A stretch of DNA of 37,960 bases from Planctomycetaceae bacterium. GTDB lineage: Bacteria; Planctomycetota; Planctomycetia; Planctomycetales; Planctomycetaceae. A program made the position numbers and the translations under genes. The stretch is taken from assembly GCA_021732845.1 (NCBI GenBank), contig JAKFUF010000117.1, forward strand, positions 1 to 37,960, read 5' to 3'. The notes below the pieces were generated by a model. That model saw only the letters and a list, made by a program, of their open reading frames with translations, searched no databases and was not told where the DNA came from. Shown piece after piece: positions 15,516 through 24,581 of the stretch (positions within the stretch are counted from its first letter, which is position 1; each line of letters begins with the position of its first letter).

Positions 15516-17936
15516 CTACTTGCGCCTAGATAATTCTTCGCGCAGTTTCAAATTTTCGACTTCCAGCTCTCCAATCCTTCTTTCAGATTTGGATGAGGCG
15601 ATCTGATCTACAGCGGAGGCCAAGATGTCGCGGACGAGTTCCGTGTTCTCCGCACCATTTTTTAAAAACGATGACTCAATCTCCTCTCTGGGTACGCCCG
15701 CCTGAGCCGCACGCTTCCGAATTTCTGTGCGCACGGCAGTCTTCAGAGTCGACCGCCGAGAAAAATGTACCCGATATTCTTCAGACTCGTGCAATAGCCG
15801 CAGGCCTTTTCGTTCGATTGGGTCCAGCTTGATAGGAAAGTCCATGTCGAGCATCACGGCCCTCAAGCAATTAGCCCCCATTCGCACGCCGGGGACTTGC
15901 GACAACAGCCATGCGATCGCAGTAGTGTATAGGACAGGATCCTCACCCCCTATCTGTGCCTTTATGATCTGGCGCACTGCGCTCCGGAGTGAGCGTGACG
16001 TCGAGAGTACGATTGCAGTCCGATTTGCTTCAGCTAACTCAGCTCGCCGAAGGAATAGCTGCGCAGCAAGCCTGCCGTCTCTGTTGCATTTCTCCTGCAG
16101 TGCTTGAATGCTAAATGGTGAAGAACCGATGGTGCTCTTACGTTCGTCAAAGAGTGCTCCAGAGATTTGAGCAGCCTGCTCGCGACATGAATCTGATTCT
16201 GCGAGCAGCGAGATGCCAAAATCACTGAGCAGGCCGATTATTTTTGATGCATCGTGGTCGGATTTGCCACGAAAGCCCGAGATGTAATATTGCCATCTTG
16301 TTCGAGAAAATTTTTGCTTGGTCGCCTTCGTCTCAAACCAATATCCTCGCACAAACACGTTTGTGATGAGGTGCAGTGCACCAGCTGCGTCCATCTTATC
16401 GAACAGCGAAGTCGTATTCTCGTAATCAACCTCCGCTATCCATGCATGGTGCGAGACTTCTTCCAGGACAGGTGCGTTGACGTGAAGCGTCCCTCCGAGT
16501 TCTCGCCACGCGCGAACGATCGCACTCACTGCTTTGTGATTGGGCTCGCCTGGAGACATCAATGAGAGAACAACATCGCTGTCTAGGAGCAGTTCGATCT
16601 CCTGGATATGCGTTAACAGCTCCTGCTGAGCCTTTGGCTCGAGTCCAAGCGCGCAGAGGTGAAGGAAAACTTCTGCGACATCGCAAAGCCAAATGAATGC
16701 CGCTGATTCTCTTTCGTGAAACAAGTCCTCAATGGCTTGCGCGATCTCCTGCATTCGTGGGCCGGCACCTGGCAGTTGCACGACGCTGGCCGCGACTTCA
16801 CGAATCTTCTCCCTGAGGTCAAGGTGCTCCTTAACCGTGGTTTCACCGCCAGAAATCGAAGCGATGGACCCTATTAATTCCGTCCCATGGGCAAGGAATA
16901 TACCGATTATGTTATGTTCTAGGGTATTCCAAACCATTCTGAATTCGTTGTCGGCAAGATCGTAACCTAAAAGTGCTTCGATTGCGCTCCGGATTGCGGA
17001 GTGTCCTTTCATCAACGACCGTGCACCCGCCTCTGTTCGTCGGGCAAGATCCTGTCGTCCGAGATCTTCAACTCGGTAGACACCATGTGCCTGGGCGACC
17101 AACCCTTCGGACTCAAGTGAATTCAGCTCTGACAACAACCAGCTCTCTCGAACTAAGCGAGGCAGGTGCAGGCGATCGGTTATCGCCTTCGCGAGCGAAG
17201 AAGGTTTCAATTCCTTGCCCGACGACAACGCGGTCAGGATAAGGTTGCGTACCAAGTCGGCCCTCTTTTGCTGGGCCACATCATGCAATTGCGTAGTAAG
17301 CGCGATTCGCAATCCCGTAAGTCGCACTTCCTCGTTCGCTGACGAAGGGACAGCCAATGCAGATCTGAGGTCCCCTAATTCCGCAGCATAGAGTCGCTCG
17401 AAGGACGCTGGAACTCTCGCAATAAGTTGCGCCAGCTGTGCCCCTCCGTAAACTTCAACACTTTCGATTACCTTGCACCGATTGAACACATCTGCTTTGA
17501 TTTTCTTTTCCATGAGTTCGGAAAAGGTCGGGTCTGTGAAGCAGAACAGCAGCTGCTTGGGTTGGACTGACTTAAGTATACTGGACAGGTCGTCCGACGC
17601 CTTCTTTACTGGGTCAGCGCCGGTGCCGCAGCAGATTATTGGTGGTGTGCTCGAGGGTGACGCACTGAGCCCTCTGGCATCGCGACCCAAATCATGAGTT
17701 CGCGATGTTTTGACGTATTCGATTTGCTGAAGTTCATGGAATGTGTCGATACATAAGTCTTCAAAGCGTATTGCATATCGTTCATGATTGAGGATGTCCT
17801 GAACCATGGTTTCTGTCGTTTGGCTGGCCATTGAGAGTTCCGAATGAATTGCCAGTTTCTTGGAAAAAAGTTTGCGGCAAAGCGATTGATTGATGATCTC
17901 GGCAGGAGCCGCGATCCGGACTTCTGAGTCAAACAT
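15516..17936 (-). CDS. REase-like / winged-helix / PIN-like protein, candidate defence nuclease
   Basis: The 806-residue protein is not one I can name. Residues about 50-190 look like a restriction-endonuclease-like (Mrr/PD-D/ExK) domain: RFEDLCIDTFHEL, then LGRD (D86), IICCGTG in the strand where ExK or QxK would be expected, and KKASDDLSSIL; the catalytic Lys seems lost. Residues about 223-292 look like a winged helix (KADL-like start, SSLAKAITDRL, LESEGLVAQAHGVYRV). Residues about 448-585 fit a PIN-like nuclease: LLLDSDVVL (D452/D454), LEEVSHH (E492/E493), SDHDASKIIG (D560/D562) and GISLLAESD (D582). A basic, coiled-coil tail ends the protein. The gene is single, flanked by spacers, and less GC-rich than its neighbours. 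An internal ATG at 17831 (MASQTTETM) is an alternative start. Defence is an inference from the domains. Confidence 0.75.
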   Translation of the reverse strand: MFDSEVRIAAPAEIINQSLCRKLFSKKLAIHSELSMASQTTETMVQDILNHERYAIRFEDLCIDTFHELQQIEYVKTSRTHDLGRDARGLSASPSSTPPIICCGTGADPVKKASDDLSSILKSVQPKQLLFCFTDPTFSELMEKKIKADVFNRCKVIESVEVYGGAQLAQLIARVPASFERLYAAELGDLRSALAVPSSANEEVRLTGLRIALTTQLHDVAQQKRADLVRNLILTALSSGKELKPSSLAKAITDRLHLPRLVRESWLLSELNSLESEGLVAQAHGVYRVEDLGRQDLARRTEAGARSLMKGHSAIRSAIEALLGYDLADNEFRMVWNTLEHNIIGIFLAHGTELIGSIASISGGETTVKEHLDLREKIREVAASVVQLPGAGPRMQEIAQAIEDLFHERESAAFIWLCDVAEVFLHLCALGLEPKAQQELLTHIQEIELLLDSDVVLSLMSPGEPNHKAVSAIVRAWRELGGTLHVNAPVLEEVSHHAWIAEVDYENTTSLFDKMDAAGALHLITNVFVRGYWFETKATKQKFSRTRWQYYISGFRGKSDHDASKIIGLLSDFGISLLAESDSCREQAAQISGALFDERKSTIGSSPFSIQALQEKCNRDGRLAAQLFLRRAELAEANRTAIVLSTSRSLRSAVRQIIKAQIGGEDPVLYTTAIAWLLSQVPGVRMGANCLRAVMLDMDFPIKLDPIERKGLRLLHESEEYRVHFSRRSTLKTAVRTEIRKRAAQAGVPREEIESSFLKNGAENTELVRDILASAVDQIASSKSERRIGELEVENLKLREELSRRK

Positions 17937-18415
17937 TTCGTAAATGCACTTTACCTCTCAGGAGCAAAGGACATCCGCGCTGTTCGACCTCAACGAACAA
18001 CCGTCATCGTACCCAGCTCTCGCGAACTTTCAAACGAATCATCGGCGGACGTCGATTTGTCCACCGTCAATCACGGACGGCAGTTCCAGGGAATTCTGGC
18101 ATTCGTCCGCGAGGCGATTGTGCGGATCCGGCGGGTGTGGCACTGGCGAAATGCGTTCTGATGTGGTGTGCCACTGGCTCTGCCAGTGCCTGTGAAGGTC
18201 ACGCGAGCCCTCAGTCACACTGGCAGAGCCAGTGGCACACAACGTTGTCATCAATGGTGCCAGCGCCGCAGTGCCACGCCCGCCGCATCGGCTGAAGCCA
18301 ACGCCACGGGGCGTCGAATTTGGCGGATTTCCAGACAGATTGCCCGAATCCGCCGGCAGACGCTACGATCGGGCGGGTTTGCTGATTGTGGCCTTGCTGC
18401 GCGGGTTCGCTGTTC
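17937..18415. other. Divergent intergenic region with an inverted repeat
   Basis: About 480 bases between the minus-strand 806-residue protein and the plus-strand ankyrin gene, so both promoters should be here. It contains the inverted repeat 18166-18240. I see no gene; short open frames across it are shadows. Confidence 0.6.
18166..18240. repeat. Perfect 23-bp inverted repeat
   Basis: The arms 18166-18188 (GTGTGCCACTGGCTCTGCCA, then GTG) and 18218-18240 are exact reverse complements with a 29-base loop. The right-arm sequence recurs in altered form at 3448-3479 and, less clearly, at 6994-7025. Transcribed, it would make a long hairpin, but no T run follows, so it is more likely a dispersed palindromic repeat than a terminator. 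Confidence 0.85.
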
Positions 18416-19822
18416 ATGCTTCGCGGATGTGTTTTCGCCCTGTTGCTGCTGGCCGGTGTGATGGCCGGGTATTTCTATTGGCTCGACCAGGTGTTTGAGC
18501 CACCGGGGAGTTATATCGGGGCGGGGGTGATCGGGTTTTTGGTCACCTGCTGCATTGGGGCCTTCGACAAGGCACGCGTGGCTTGGCGGGACATCGCGTT
18601 TGTGAGTGAGGCGAGCCACGGGATGCGGTTGGAAGATGGACGGCTGGCGGCGGTCTGCGGGCCGATCCATCCGCTGGGCGAGGCGTTGAAGGCTCCGTTC
18701 AGCCACGCCCCGTGCGTGCTGTGTGAGTATGATGTCCTCAGCCCTCGTTCAAAGAGCAACCGCGATGCCAATATGGGTTCGGACTTCGCCGGGTTCCTGA
18801 TGGTGCCTTGTGTCGTGAGGACACCGGCGGGGGATGTGAAGGTCCTGGGGTATCCGCAGATTGACGAGTCGGAAGGGGCAAGCTGCCCTGGTTTTCAGGC
18901 GGCGCGGAACGCCCGGTATTTTCTTAAGAACACCGAGTTTGAAGACCGTTCGGGCTTGAAGATCGTGTCGATCCTGTCGGTGTTTGGCGAGATCTGGACC
19001 GATGACGACGGCTCTGTCCAGAAGAACATGCGGCTGGGGTCGCGGACGGTCGGCGACCTGTACCCGCCCGAGAACAACGCCAGACTGGATGAACTGGCGA
19101 AACAGGAAACAGAAGAACTGGATGATGACGACGACGATGATGAGGAGGATTATGAACCGCCGCCAAGCAACATCCCCGAGCCACCGCGGTTGCGGGAGAA
19201 GCGGGTGGGGGTTGGCGAAGAGGTCTGTGTGATCGGCGTCTACAACGAGATGCGCAGCGGGCTGCTGCCTCGCGGACGCAGTGGGCCGCCGAACCGGCTG
19301 CTGCGGGGCTCTCCTGAAAAGCTTGATGCGCAGCTCCGGCTGACTTTCTACAGCATGCTGATCGGCGGGGCGATTGGGCTGTTGGTCATCAACGCGGGCA
19401 TTGCGTTGGTGATGATGCTCTACCAGCGTTCGCCCGATACGATTCGTTACACGGAACGCGAGGCCGAACGCGCCGTGAAAAAAGGCGACCTGCCGCGGCT
19501 GGCCAATTTGGTGCGGCGCGGCCTCAACGCCAACTTTCGTGATTCGAGCCACCGGACGCTGCTGATGGAAGCCACGGATCCCGCCGTCAGCGCGTGGCTC
19601 ATTGCCCACGACGTGGATGTGAACGCCACCGACGATTTGGGGGAAACCGCTCTGACCTTCGCAGCCCGCTCTGGCCGCACCGAAATCGTCCAGCAGTTGA
19701 TCGCGGCCGGGGTGCATCTCAATCCGAAGAGCAAGAGCCTGGGCACCACCCCGCTGCAGGATGCCGAGATGCGTGGTCATGAGGCGACCGCCAAAGTGCT
19801 GCGCGACGCGGGGGCGAAGTGA
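18416..19822 (+). CDS. Membrane protein with GIDE-like domain and C-terminal ankyrin repeats
   Basis: The 468-residue protein starts with two hydrophobic segments (about 3-22 and 33-50). Residues about 65-275 resemble the GIDE-type domain of membrane E3-ligase relatives (GRLAAVCGPIHPLGEALKAP, CVLCEYDVLS, and GEEVCVIGVY), interrupted by a very acidic stretch (EELDDDDDDDEEDYEPPPS). Another membrane span lies at about 325-350. The C-terminus has ankyrin-type repeats (LLMEATDPAVSAWLIAHDVD, then DDLGETALTFAARSGRTEIV and QQLIAAGVHLN). It probably anchors protein-protein contacts at the membrane; no ligase RING is visible. The frame starts at a TTG (18386), but the ATG at 18416 opens directly into the first hydrophobic segment. 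The next gene starts 6 bases after the stop, so the two probably form an operon. Confidence 0.75.
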   Translation: MLRGCVFALLLLAGVMAGYFYWLDQVFEPPGSYIGAGVIGFLVTCCIGAFDKARVAWRDIAFVSEASHGMRLEDGRLAAVCGPIHPLGEALKAPFSHAPCVLCEYDVLSPRSKSNRDANMGSDFAGFLMVPCVVRTPAGDVKVLGYPQIDESEGASCPGFQAARNARYFLKNTEFEDRSGLKIVSILSVFGEIWTDDDGSVQKNMRLGSRTVGDLYPPENNARLDELAKQETEELDDDDDDDEEDYEPPPSNIPEPPRLREKRVGVGEEVCVIGVYNEMRSGLLPRGRSGPPNRLLRGSPEKLDAQLRLTFYSMLIGGAIGLLVINAGIALVMMLYQRSPDTIRYTEREAERAVKKGDLPRLANLVRRGLNANFRDSSHRTLLMEATDPAVSAWLIAHDVDVNATDDLGETALTFAARSGRTEIVQQLIAAGVHLNPKSKSLGTTPLQDAEMRGHEATAKVLRDAGAK

Positions 19823-19828
19823 TTGGTC

Positions 19829-21076
19829 ATGACTGAGCCTTTTCCACAGATTTGTGGGCGGATGGAGTTCGAGCCCCTGTACCAGCTCTTGCTGCGGGAG
19901 ATTCCAGACTCCGCCCGACTGGTGGAAGTGGACACTGCGGAAGGCCGGTCGACAGCCTTTTTGGCGGGCGGACTGCGGCAGGCGGGGAAGTCAGCCACAC
20001 TGCAGGCCGTGGTGGAGAAATCCAAGGCTGAAGAGATCGTGCAAAACCTGCGGACCGCGGGTGTGGCGGATTTGGTCACGGTGACGCCGCAATCCACCAC
20101 CGACGCGGTCACAGGAATCGGCGACGAGTCACTGGACGGCGTGTTCCTGTTGAATGTCTCAGCGCGCTATGCAACCTTGCGCTCCGAGTTCCTCGCCTGG
20201 TGGCCGAAACTCATGCCAGGGGGCCTGCTGGCGGGAGTCGGTGACGCCAGCAAGCAACCCGGCCTCGCCCGGGTGCTGCAGGAGTTTTTTGCCCCCGGTC
20301 TGGTTCAAACCGTGGCTGGCGGCTTTATTGTCCGCAAACCGCAGGAAGCAGAGACGCTCCGGCGGCAATTGGACAACAGTCGCTGCGTGATCCTCGTCCC
20401 CGTGGCTCACCGCCTCGAGCCTGAATGTGATGCGAGCCTGCGCGAGTTGGAAGCGCAGGGGTATGTGGTCCGCCGCCTGTGGGGGATTGCGAACATCGAC
20501 CTCTGCCGCAGCCAGATGGCCACCGATGCACTGGAAGACGGCTTTGAGGAGCTGTTTTGGATTGATGCCGATATTGGGTTTTCGCCGGCGGCAGTGGGCC
20601 GGCTGCGGAGCCACGGCTTGCCGCTGGTCTGCGGAATCTATCCCAAGAAGGGCCAACGGGCTCTCGCGGCGAATTTGGAGACTGGAACACGGCAGGTGGT
20701 GTTTGGACCGCAGGGCGGACTGCTGGAGATCCAGTACGCAGCGACGGGGTTCTTGTACACCCAGGCGGCGGTGTACGCGGCGATCAAAGAGCACTGTCGG
20801 CTTCCAATCTGCAACCGTCGCTTCGGAACGCCAGTTGTGCCTTATTTCCTCCCATTGGTTGTGGCCGAGAAGTCCGGCGAATTCTGGTACATGACCGAGG
20901 ACTTTTCGTTCTGCGAGCGTGCCCGGCAGGCGGGGATCAAGATTCTCGCGGACACCACGATCCGCCTGCAGCACATTGGATCGTACCGTTACGGGTGGGA
21001 GGATGCGGGGTCGGAGTTGGCGCGGTATGGGACGTATGTGTTTCAGCCGCGGCCGTATGCGCCGCATGTGAGTTGA
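19829..21076 (+). CDS. Fusion of a methyltransferase-like domain and a GT-A-type glycosyltransferase-like domain
   Basis: Residues about 15-170 look like a class I SAM-methyltransferase fold of the Methyltransf_24 kind (LVEVDTAEGRSTAFLAGGL, later DGVFLLNVSARYATL and LMPGGLLAGVGD). The usual first-motif glycines are degenerate, so activity is uncertain. Residues about 185-390 look like a GT-A glycosyltransferase: CVILVPVAHRLEPEC, FWIDADIGFSP with a D246-A-D248 metal motif, YMTEDFSFCERARQAGIKI and H382. Together they suggest sugar transfer in surface glycan or glycoprotein synthesis. The ATG at 19829 follows the previous stop by 6 bases, so the gene is probably co-transcribed with the ankyrin gene. 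Family assignments are from motifs only. Confidence 0.7.
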   Translation: MTEPFPQICGRMEFEPLYQLLLREIPDSARLVEVDTAEGRSTAFLAGGLRQAGKSATLQAVVEKSKAEEIVQNLRTAGVADLVTVTPQSTTDAVTGIGDESLDGVFLLNVSARYATLRSEFLAWWPKLMPGGLLAGVGDASKQPGLARVLQEFFAPGLVQTVAGGFIVRKPQEAETLRRQLDNSRCVILVPVAHRLEPECDASLRELEAQGYVVRRLWGIANIDLCRSQMATDALEDGFEELFWIDADIGFSPAAVGRLRSHGLPLVCGIYPKKGQRALAANLETGTRQVVFGPQGGLLEIQYAATGFLYTQAAVYAAIKEHCRLPICNRRFGTPVVPYFLPLVVAEKSGEFWYMTEDFSFCERARQAGIKILADTTIRLQHIGSYRYGWEDAGSELARYGTYVFQPRPYAPHVS

Positions 21077-21101
21077 GGGACCAGCAATGGACTGACAAAA
21101 T

Positions 21102-21133
21102 AATTTCAAATTTCAGATTTCAAATTTCACAGT
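21102..21133. repeat. Decayed heptamer-type repeat with AAATTTCACAGT end
   Basis: The stretch AATTTCAAATTTCAGATTTC, ending in AAATTTCACAGT, resembles the heptamer array at 27064-27199, which ends in the same AAATTTCACAGT, and the reverse-orientation copy at 34367-34395. It lies just downstream of the glycosyltransferase gene. Confidence 0.6.
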
Positions 21134-21245
21134 CAGTGCAGCAACTTCGGACTGCGTGGAGAACTGATGCACCGGTCCTAACTAAGATTCATCTCGGTGT
21201 TGTCACCCGCTTTTCGCTTCTGGTATCTTGCATCAAGCAATCTTG

Positions 21246-21704
21246 ATGATTCTTGGCGTGATGGGAGTCGATGCTATTTCTGAGGTTGAGGAATTAATTG
21301 CTGAGGGTGAAGCACTTTTGATTGCGGGCCAAGTGCCGGAAGCACTTTGCCATTTCGAAGGGGCATGGGTCGCGCTTCCAGAGCCTCGTGAAGAGCAAGA
21401 TTTCGCCATCGCCATCCTCGCAGCAATCGCAGACATCAAATTTGAGTTGGAAGACTGGAATGCCTGTGCCAGTGCAATTCAGCGGGCTTTCCGATGTGGC
21501 GCGGATCTCGAAAATTCATTTTTGCGACTCCGCATGGGACAGTGCCTGTTAGAGCTAGGCAACGAGCAGGAGGCGATCAACTGGCTGGTGCCTGCTTATT
21601 TGTCAGAAGGCAGGAAGCTGTTCGAGGGCGAATTGCCCAAGTATTTCGAATGTTTTCATTCCAAACTGCAGCCACCCGCGGGTGGCTGGCCGGACGGTTG
21701 GTGA
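21246..21704 (+). CDS. Small tetratricopeptide-repeat protein
   Basis: The 152-residue protein is built of helical pairs of the TPR kind (ELIAEGEALLIAGQVPEALC, HFEGAWVALPEP, LRLRMGQCLLELGNEQEAIN, WLVPAYLSEGRKLFEGELPK). It resembles small planctomycete and proteobacterial TPR proteins that sit alone or near toxin genes. No toxin is next to it, so no role follows. The frame opens at a TTG (21228); ATG codons at 21246 and 21261 are possible starts and neither has a clear ribosome site, so the N-terminus is uncertain by a few residues. It is separate from the genes on both sides. Confidence 0.75.
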   Translation: MILGVMGVDAISEVEELIAEGEALLIAGQVPEALCHFEGAWVALPEPREEQDFAIAILAAIADIKFELEDWNACASAIQRAFRCGADLENSFLRLRMGQCLLELGNEQEAINWLVPAYLSEGRKLFEGELPKYFECFHSKLQPPAGGWPDGW

Positions 21705-21776
21705 AGCGACATTAGATCTTGATCACTGCCGCGGCTGATCGAGATTTTTCGACAAATTCTGCTGCTGGACATTGCC

Positions 21777-23177
21777 ATGATCGACGTAGAGCATCCAGAC
21801 CGGTCAGCGGGCAGTCTGTGCGACAGGCTTCACCGGCGGCAGTGGCTGCAGGTGGGGACGGCGGCAGGGCTGGGTTTGTCGCTGGCGAACGCGCCGCGAT
21901 TGATGGCGAGTGAAGGTGTCGCTGCACCCGCGAAGCGAGCCACGGCGAAGGCGTGCATTCAGTTGTTTTTGTGGGGTGGCCCGGGTGCGCAGGAGTCGTG
22001 GGATCCCAAGCCCAATGCACCAGAAGTCAACCGTGGCGAATTCAAGCCGATTGCCACCAGCCTGCCGGGCGTGTATTTCAGCGAGCACCTGCCGCTGCTG
22101 TCACAGCGGGCGAACCAGTACACCATTATTCGCAGCCTGACGCACGACGGCGTCAATCACGGCACCAGCTCGTATCACATGCTGACCGGGCATATCCACT
22201 GGGCTCCCGGCACGCTGAAGCATCCCACCAAGAACGACATGCCCAACATCGGGGCGAATGCCGCGCGGTTTTTGCAGCACCCCGCCTATCTGCCGGGGCA
22301 TGTGCATCTGCCGACAGTCGTCAACGATGGCGACGGTTTGCCGGTTCCTGGTCAGGACGCGGGGATTCTCGGGGAAACCCACGAGCCGTTTCGCGTTCTG
22401 GGCGATTTGACCAAGAAGGACTTTCGGGTTCCCGCGCTGGCTTTGGCGGAGGGTGTCTCGCCCGGCCGGTTGGAGCGGCGGCTCGGATTGACCGAGGCCC
22501 TGGCAGTGCAGGGGGCTCATCTGAAACAGGAAGCGCTGGGGCGGGCGGTTGATTCTCAGTTCGACAAAGCGGTCAGCCTGCTGGCTTCGCCCGTCACCCA
22601 GTCGGCCTTCGACCTGTCGCGCGAGCCGGACGCGCTGCGGGAACGGTATGGCTATCATCATTTCGCCCAATCGTTGATTCTCGCCCGCCGCCTGGTGGAG
22701 GCGGGGGTGCCGTTTGTCACCGTCTATTGGAACACGCCGCGGAACACCGACGACCAGAGTTGGGACACGCACAACGACCAGCACCGCCGGATGCGGGAAC
22801 ACCTGCTCCCGGCCTTTGACCGTGGCTTGTCCGCGTTTCTGGATGACCTGTCCGAGCGTGGAATGCTCGATGAAACTCTGGTCACCTGGTATGGCGAATT
22901 CGGCCGGACGCCCAAGATCAACCGCGTGGGCGGTCGCGATCACTGGGGCTTCTGTCAGTCGATCGGCATGGCGGGCGGCGGCGTTAAAAAGGGGCTCGTG
23001 TACGGCACCAGCACGAAAGACGGTGGCTACGCCGAAACCTGCCCGGTCCGCCCTGATGACCTCTCGGCCACAATGTTTCACTGCCTGGGGATCGACCACC
23101 AGCAGCACATGTACGACATCCAGCGCCGCCCGATCCCGTTGAGCTACGGTGTGCCGGTGCAGGACGTGCTGGCGTAA
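21777..23177 (+). CDS. DUF1501 family protein with twin-arginine leader
   Basis: The 466-residue protein has R20-R21 in LHRRQWLQVGTAAGLGLSLA, a twin-arginine (Tat) leader, so it is probably exported folded. The rest follows the DUF1501 pattern, an alkaline-phosphatase/sulfatase-like fold abundant in planctomycetes: LFLWGGPGAQESWDPKP, TIIRSLTHDGVNHGTSSYHM, WNTPRNTDDQSWDTHNDQHR, WYGEFGRTPKIN, GRDHWGF and TMFHCLGID. The Asp/His residues in these blocks match metal ligands of the superfamily. The substrate is unknown. DUF1501 genes often follow a DUF1549/DUF1553 cytochrome-type gene; no such partner is here. The ATG lies about 6 bases after a GGA. Confidence 0.9.
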   Translation: MIDVEHPDRSAGSLCDRLHRRQWLQVGTAAGLGLSLANAPRLMASEGVAAPAKRATAKACIQLFLWGGPGAQESWDPKPNAPEVNRGEFKPIATSLPGVYFSEHLPLLSQRANQYTIIRSLTHDGVNHGTSSYHMLTGHIHWAPGTLKHPTKNDMPNIGANAARFLQHPAYLPGHVHLPTVVNDGDGLPVPGQDAGILGETHEPFRVLGDLTKKDFRVPALALAEGVSPGRLERRLGLTEALAVQGAHLKQEALGRAVDSQFDKAVSLLASPVTQSAFDLSREPDALRERYGYHHFAQSLILARRLVEAGVPFVTVYWNTPRNTDDQSWDTHNDQHRRMREHLLPAFDRGLSAFLDDLSERGMLDETLVTWYGEFGRTPKINRVGGRDHWGFCQSIGMAGGGVKKGLVYGTSTKDGGYAETCPVRPDDLSATMFHCLGIDHQQHMYDIQRRPIPLSYGVPVQDVLA

Positions 23178-23190
23178 GACCGCCCGTGGC

Positions 23191-24321
23191 TCACTTCGCC
23201 GGCTTGAATGTCCCTGACATCAGATCCTTGAGCAACCCGGTCTCCAGCGCTTCCGCGGCGAGGGCATGCGCGCGTTCGTTGGGGTGGGCGTCGAAGCGGT
23301 TGCAGACCAGGCCCTCCTTGACGTGCGGGGCGAGCGCCGGAGCCAAGTCTTGAACGGGGATGCCAGCTTCCTGGCAGTGTTCCACGATCAATTTGTGCGT
23401 GGCGGCGAATGGATAGTTGGGTCCCAAAGTGTGGAGAAACGGAAAGATCGCCACGCGGAAGTCGGTGCCGTGTTCCGCGCAGGCATCACGCATTTTGTCG
23501 ATGGTCGACAGCAGCCGCTGGCCGGGCCTCCCGGCGTAGGCCTCGACCAGGTCGCCGTAGTAGTTTTGCACCCCCGCCTGCCGTGATTGGTAGTAGCGAA
23601 AGTACAGAAAATTGAAGAAGTATGTGCCACGGAACGGGAAGGTTTGCGGCTGCCACTGGCCCATTTTGGTGTAACGTTCTTCGTTTCCGGGAACGTACGG
23701 TTCCACATCGTTCAGGCAGATCACATAAACTGCCACATCGACCTTGAACGGGATCGGGTCGGGCCGCCCCTCAATGTCCGTCACCTCGGTCTTTCGCCGC
23801 AGGTCGGCATCAATGGACAGTTTGAGCATGTTCTCGATCTGCGCAATGTTCGCCCCCGCTTCAGCCACATTGGAGACCAGGTATTGGCCGGGTTGTGCCT
23901 TGTCCAAGGCGACCGCGACGCGGTCGGTAAAGCGGTCGGCCACGCGTTTGACGCCATGACCAAAGGTAAAGCTGTCGCCGCAAAACCAGAGCTGGCGGAC
24001 GCCTGCCGGGGCCACTTTGACCAGGGGGTGATCGCGAAAGCCGTCGCTGTTGCGGACGACGTGCCGCTCGTACCAGGCCTTCGAGACGTTGCTCATGTTG
24101 AACGAATCGCTCTGGTCGTAGAACACGGCAAAAAACAGTTCCAAACCTGTCAGCGCGGCCAGCAGCATCCACAGTGACAGACCGGCGTTGACCGTTCGCG
24201 ACCTTGCGGGCCGCGCCTTGAACTTTTGCCGCCACAGGAGCAGTTGTCGCGCGGCGAAAAAGCCGGCAATGAGCCACGCCGCCATGCCGGCGAGGTATTC
24301 CCAGGAGAGGCCGTAAACCAT
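23191..24321 (-). CDS. Membrane-anchored SGNH/GDSL-type hydrolase
   Basis: The 376-residue protein has N-terminal membrane segments (about 8-28 and 45-67), then FCGDSFTFGHGV with the GDS nucleophile (S117), a block near the middle with VICLNDVEP, and FDAHPNERAH near the C-terminus, the DxxH of SGNH hydrolases. Such proteins in planctomycetes act on O-acyl groups of surface polymers; the substrate here is unknown. The frame is open upstream to 24534, but that extension lacks membrane or domain features and faces the next gene, so I start at the ATG 24321. It converges on the DUF1501 gene with a 13-base gap. Confidence 0.8.
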   Translation of the reverse strand: MVYGLSWEYLAGMAAWLIAGFFAARQLLLWRQKFKARPARSRTVNAGLSLWMLLAALTGLELFFAVFYDQSDSFNMSNVSKAWYERHVVRNSDGFRDHPLVKVAPAGVRQLWFCGDSFTFGHGVKRVADRFTDRVAVALDKAQPGQYLVSNVAEAGANIAQIENMLKLSIDADLRRKTEVTDIEGRPDPIPFKVDVAVYVICLNDVEPYVPGNEERYTKMGQWQPQTFPFRGTYFFNFLYFRYYQSRQAGVQNYYGDLVEAYAGRPGQRLLSTIDKMRDACAEHGTDFRVAIFPFLHTLGPNYPFAATHKLIVEHCQEAGIPVQDLAPALAPHVKEGLVCNRFDAHPNERAHALAAEALETGLLKDLMSGTFKPAK

Positions 24322-24581
24322 GTGTGCGCAGACGAGTGCGAAAGGGCAGGGGGCAGATGTGCTTTCAGCATCGTCGCTTCTCCCGCTGTTGGCAAGCCGC
24401 GCGAATGCCCCTTCGATCGTCTGCTCTGATGTGAGGCGTGATGGCGGTGCGGGAAAACCTGAAGGAATCTTTCTGCGGCCAGCGATTTTTGTACGGAACC
24501 GTTCCGCCAACGTCACTAACAAGGTGACCAGCATTGTCGGCAGGCAGCTTGCCGAGGCTCAAATAGCGGTGGAACCTGATC

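Noticed and set aside
24322-24534. N-terminal extension of the SGNH hydrolase
   Set aside because: The extension has no domain or membrane features and reaches into the promoter region of the divergent gene; the ATG at 24321 opens directly into a membrane segment.
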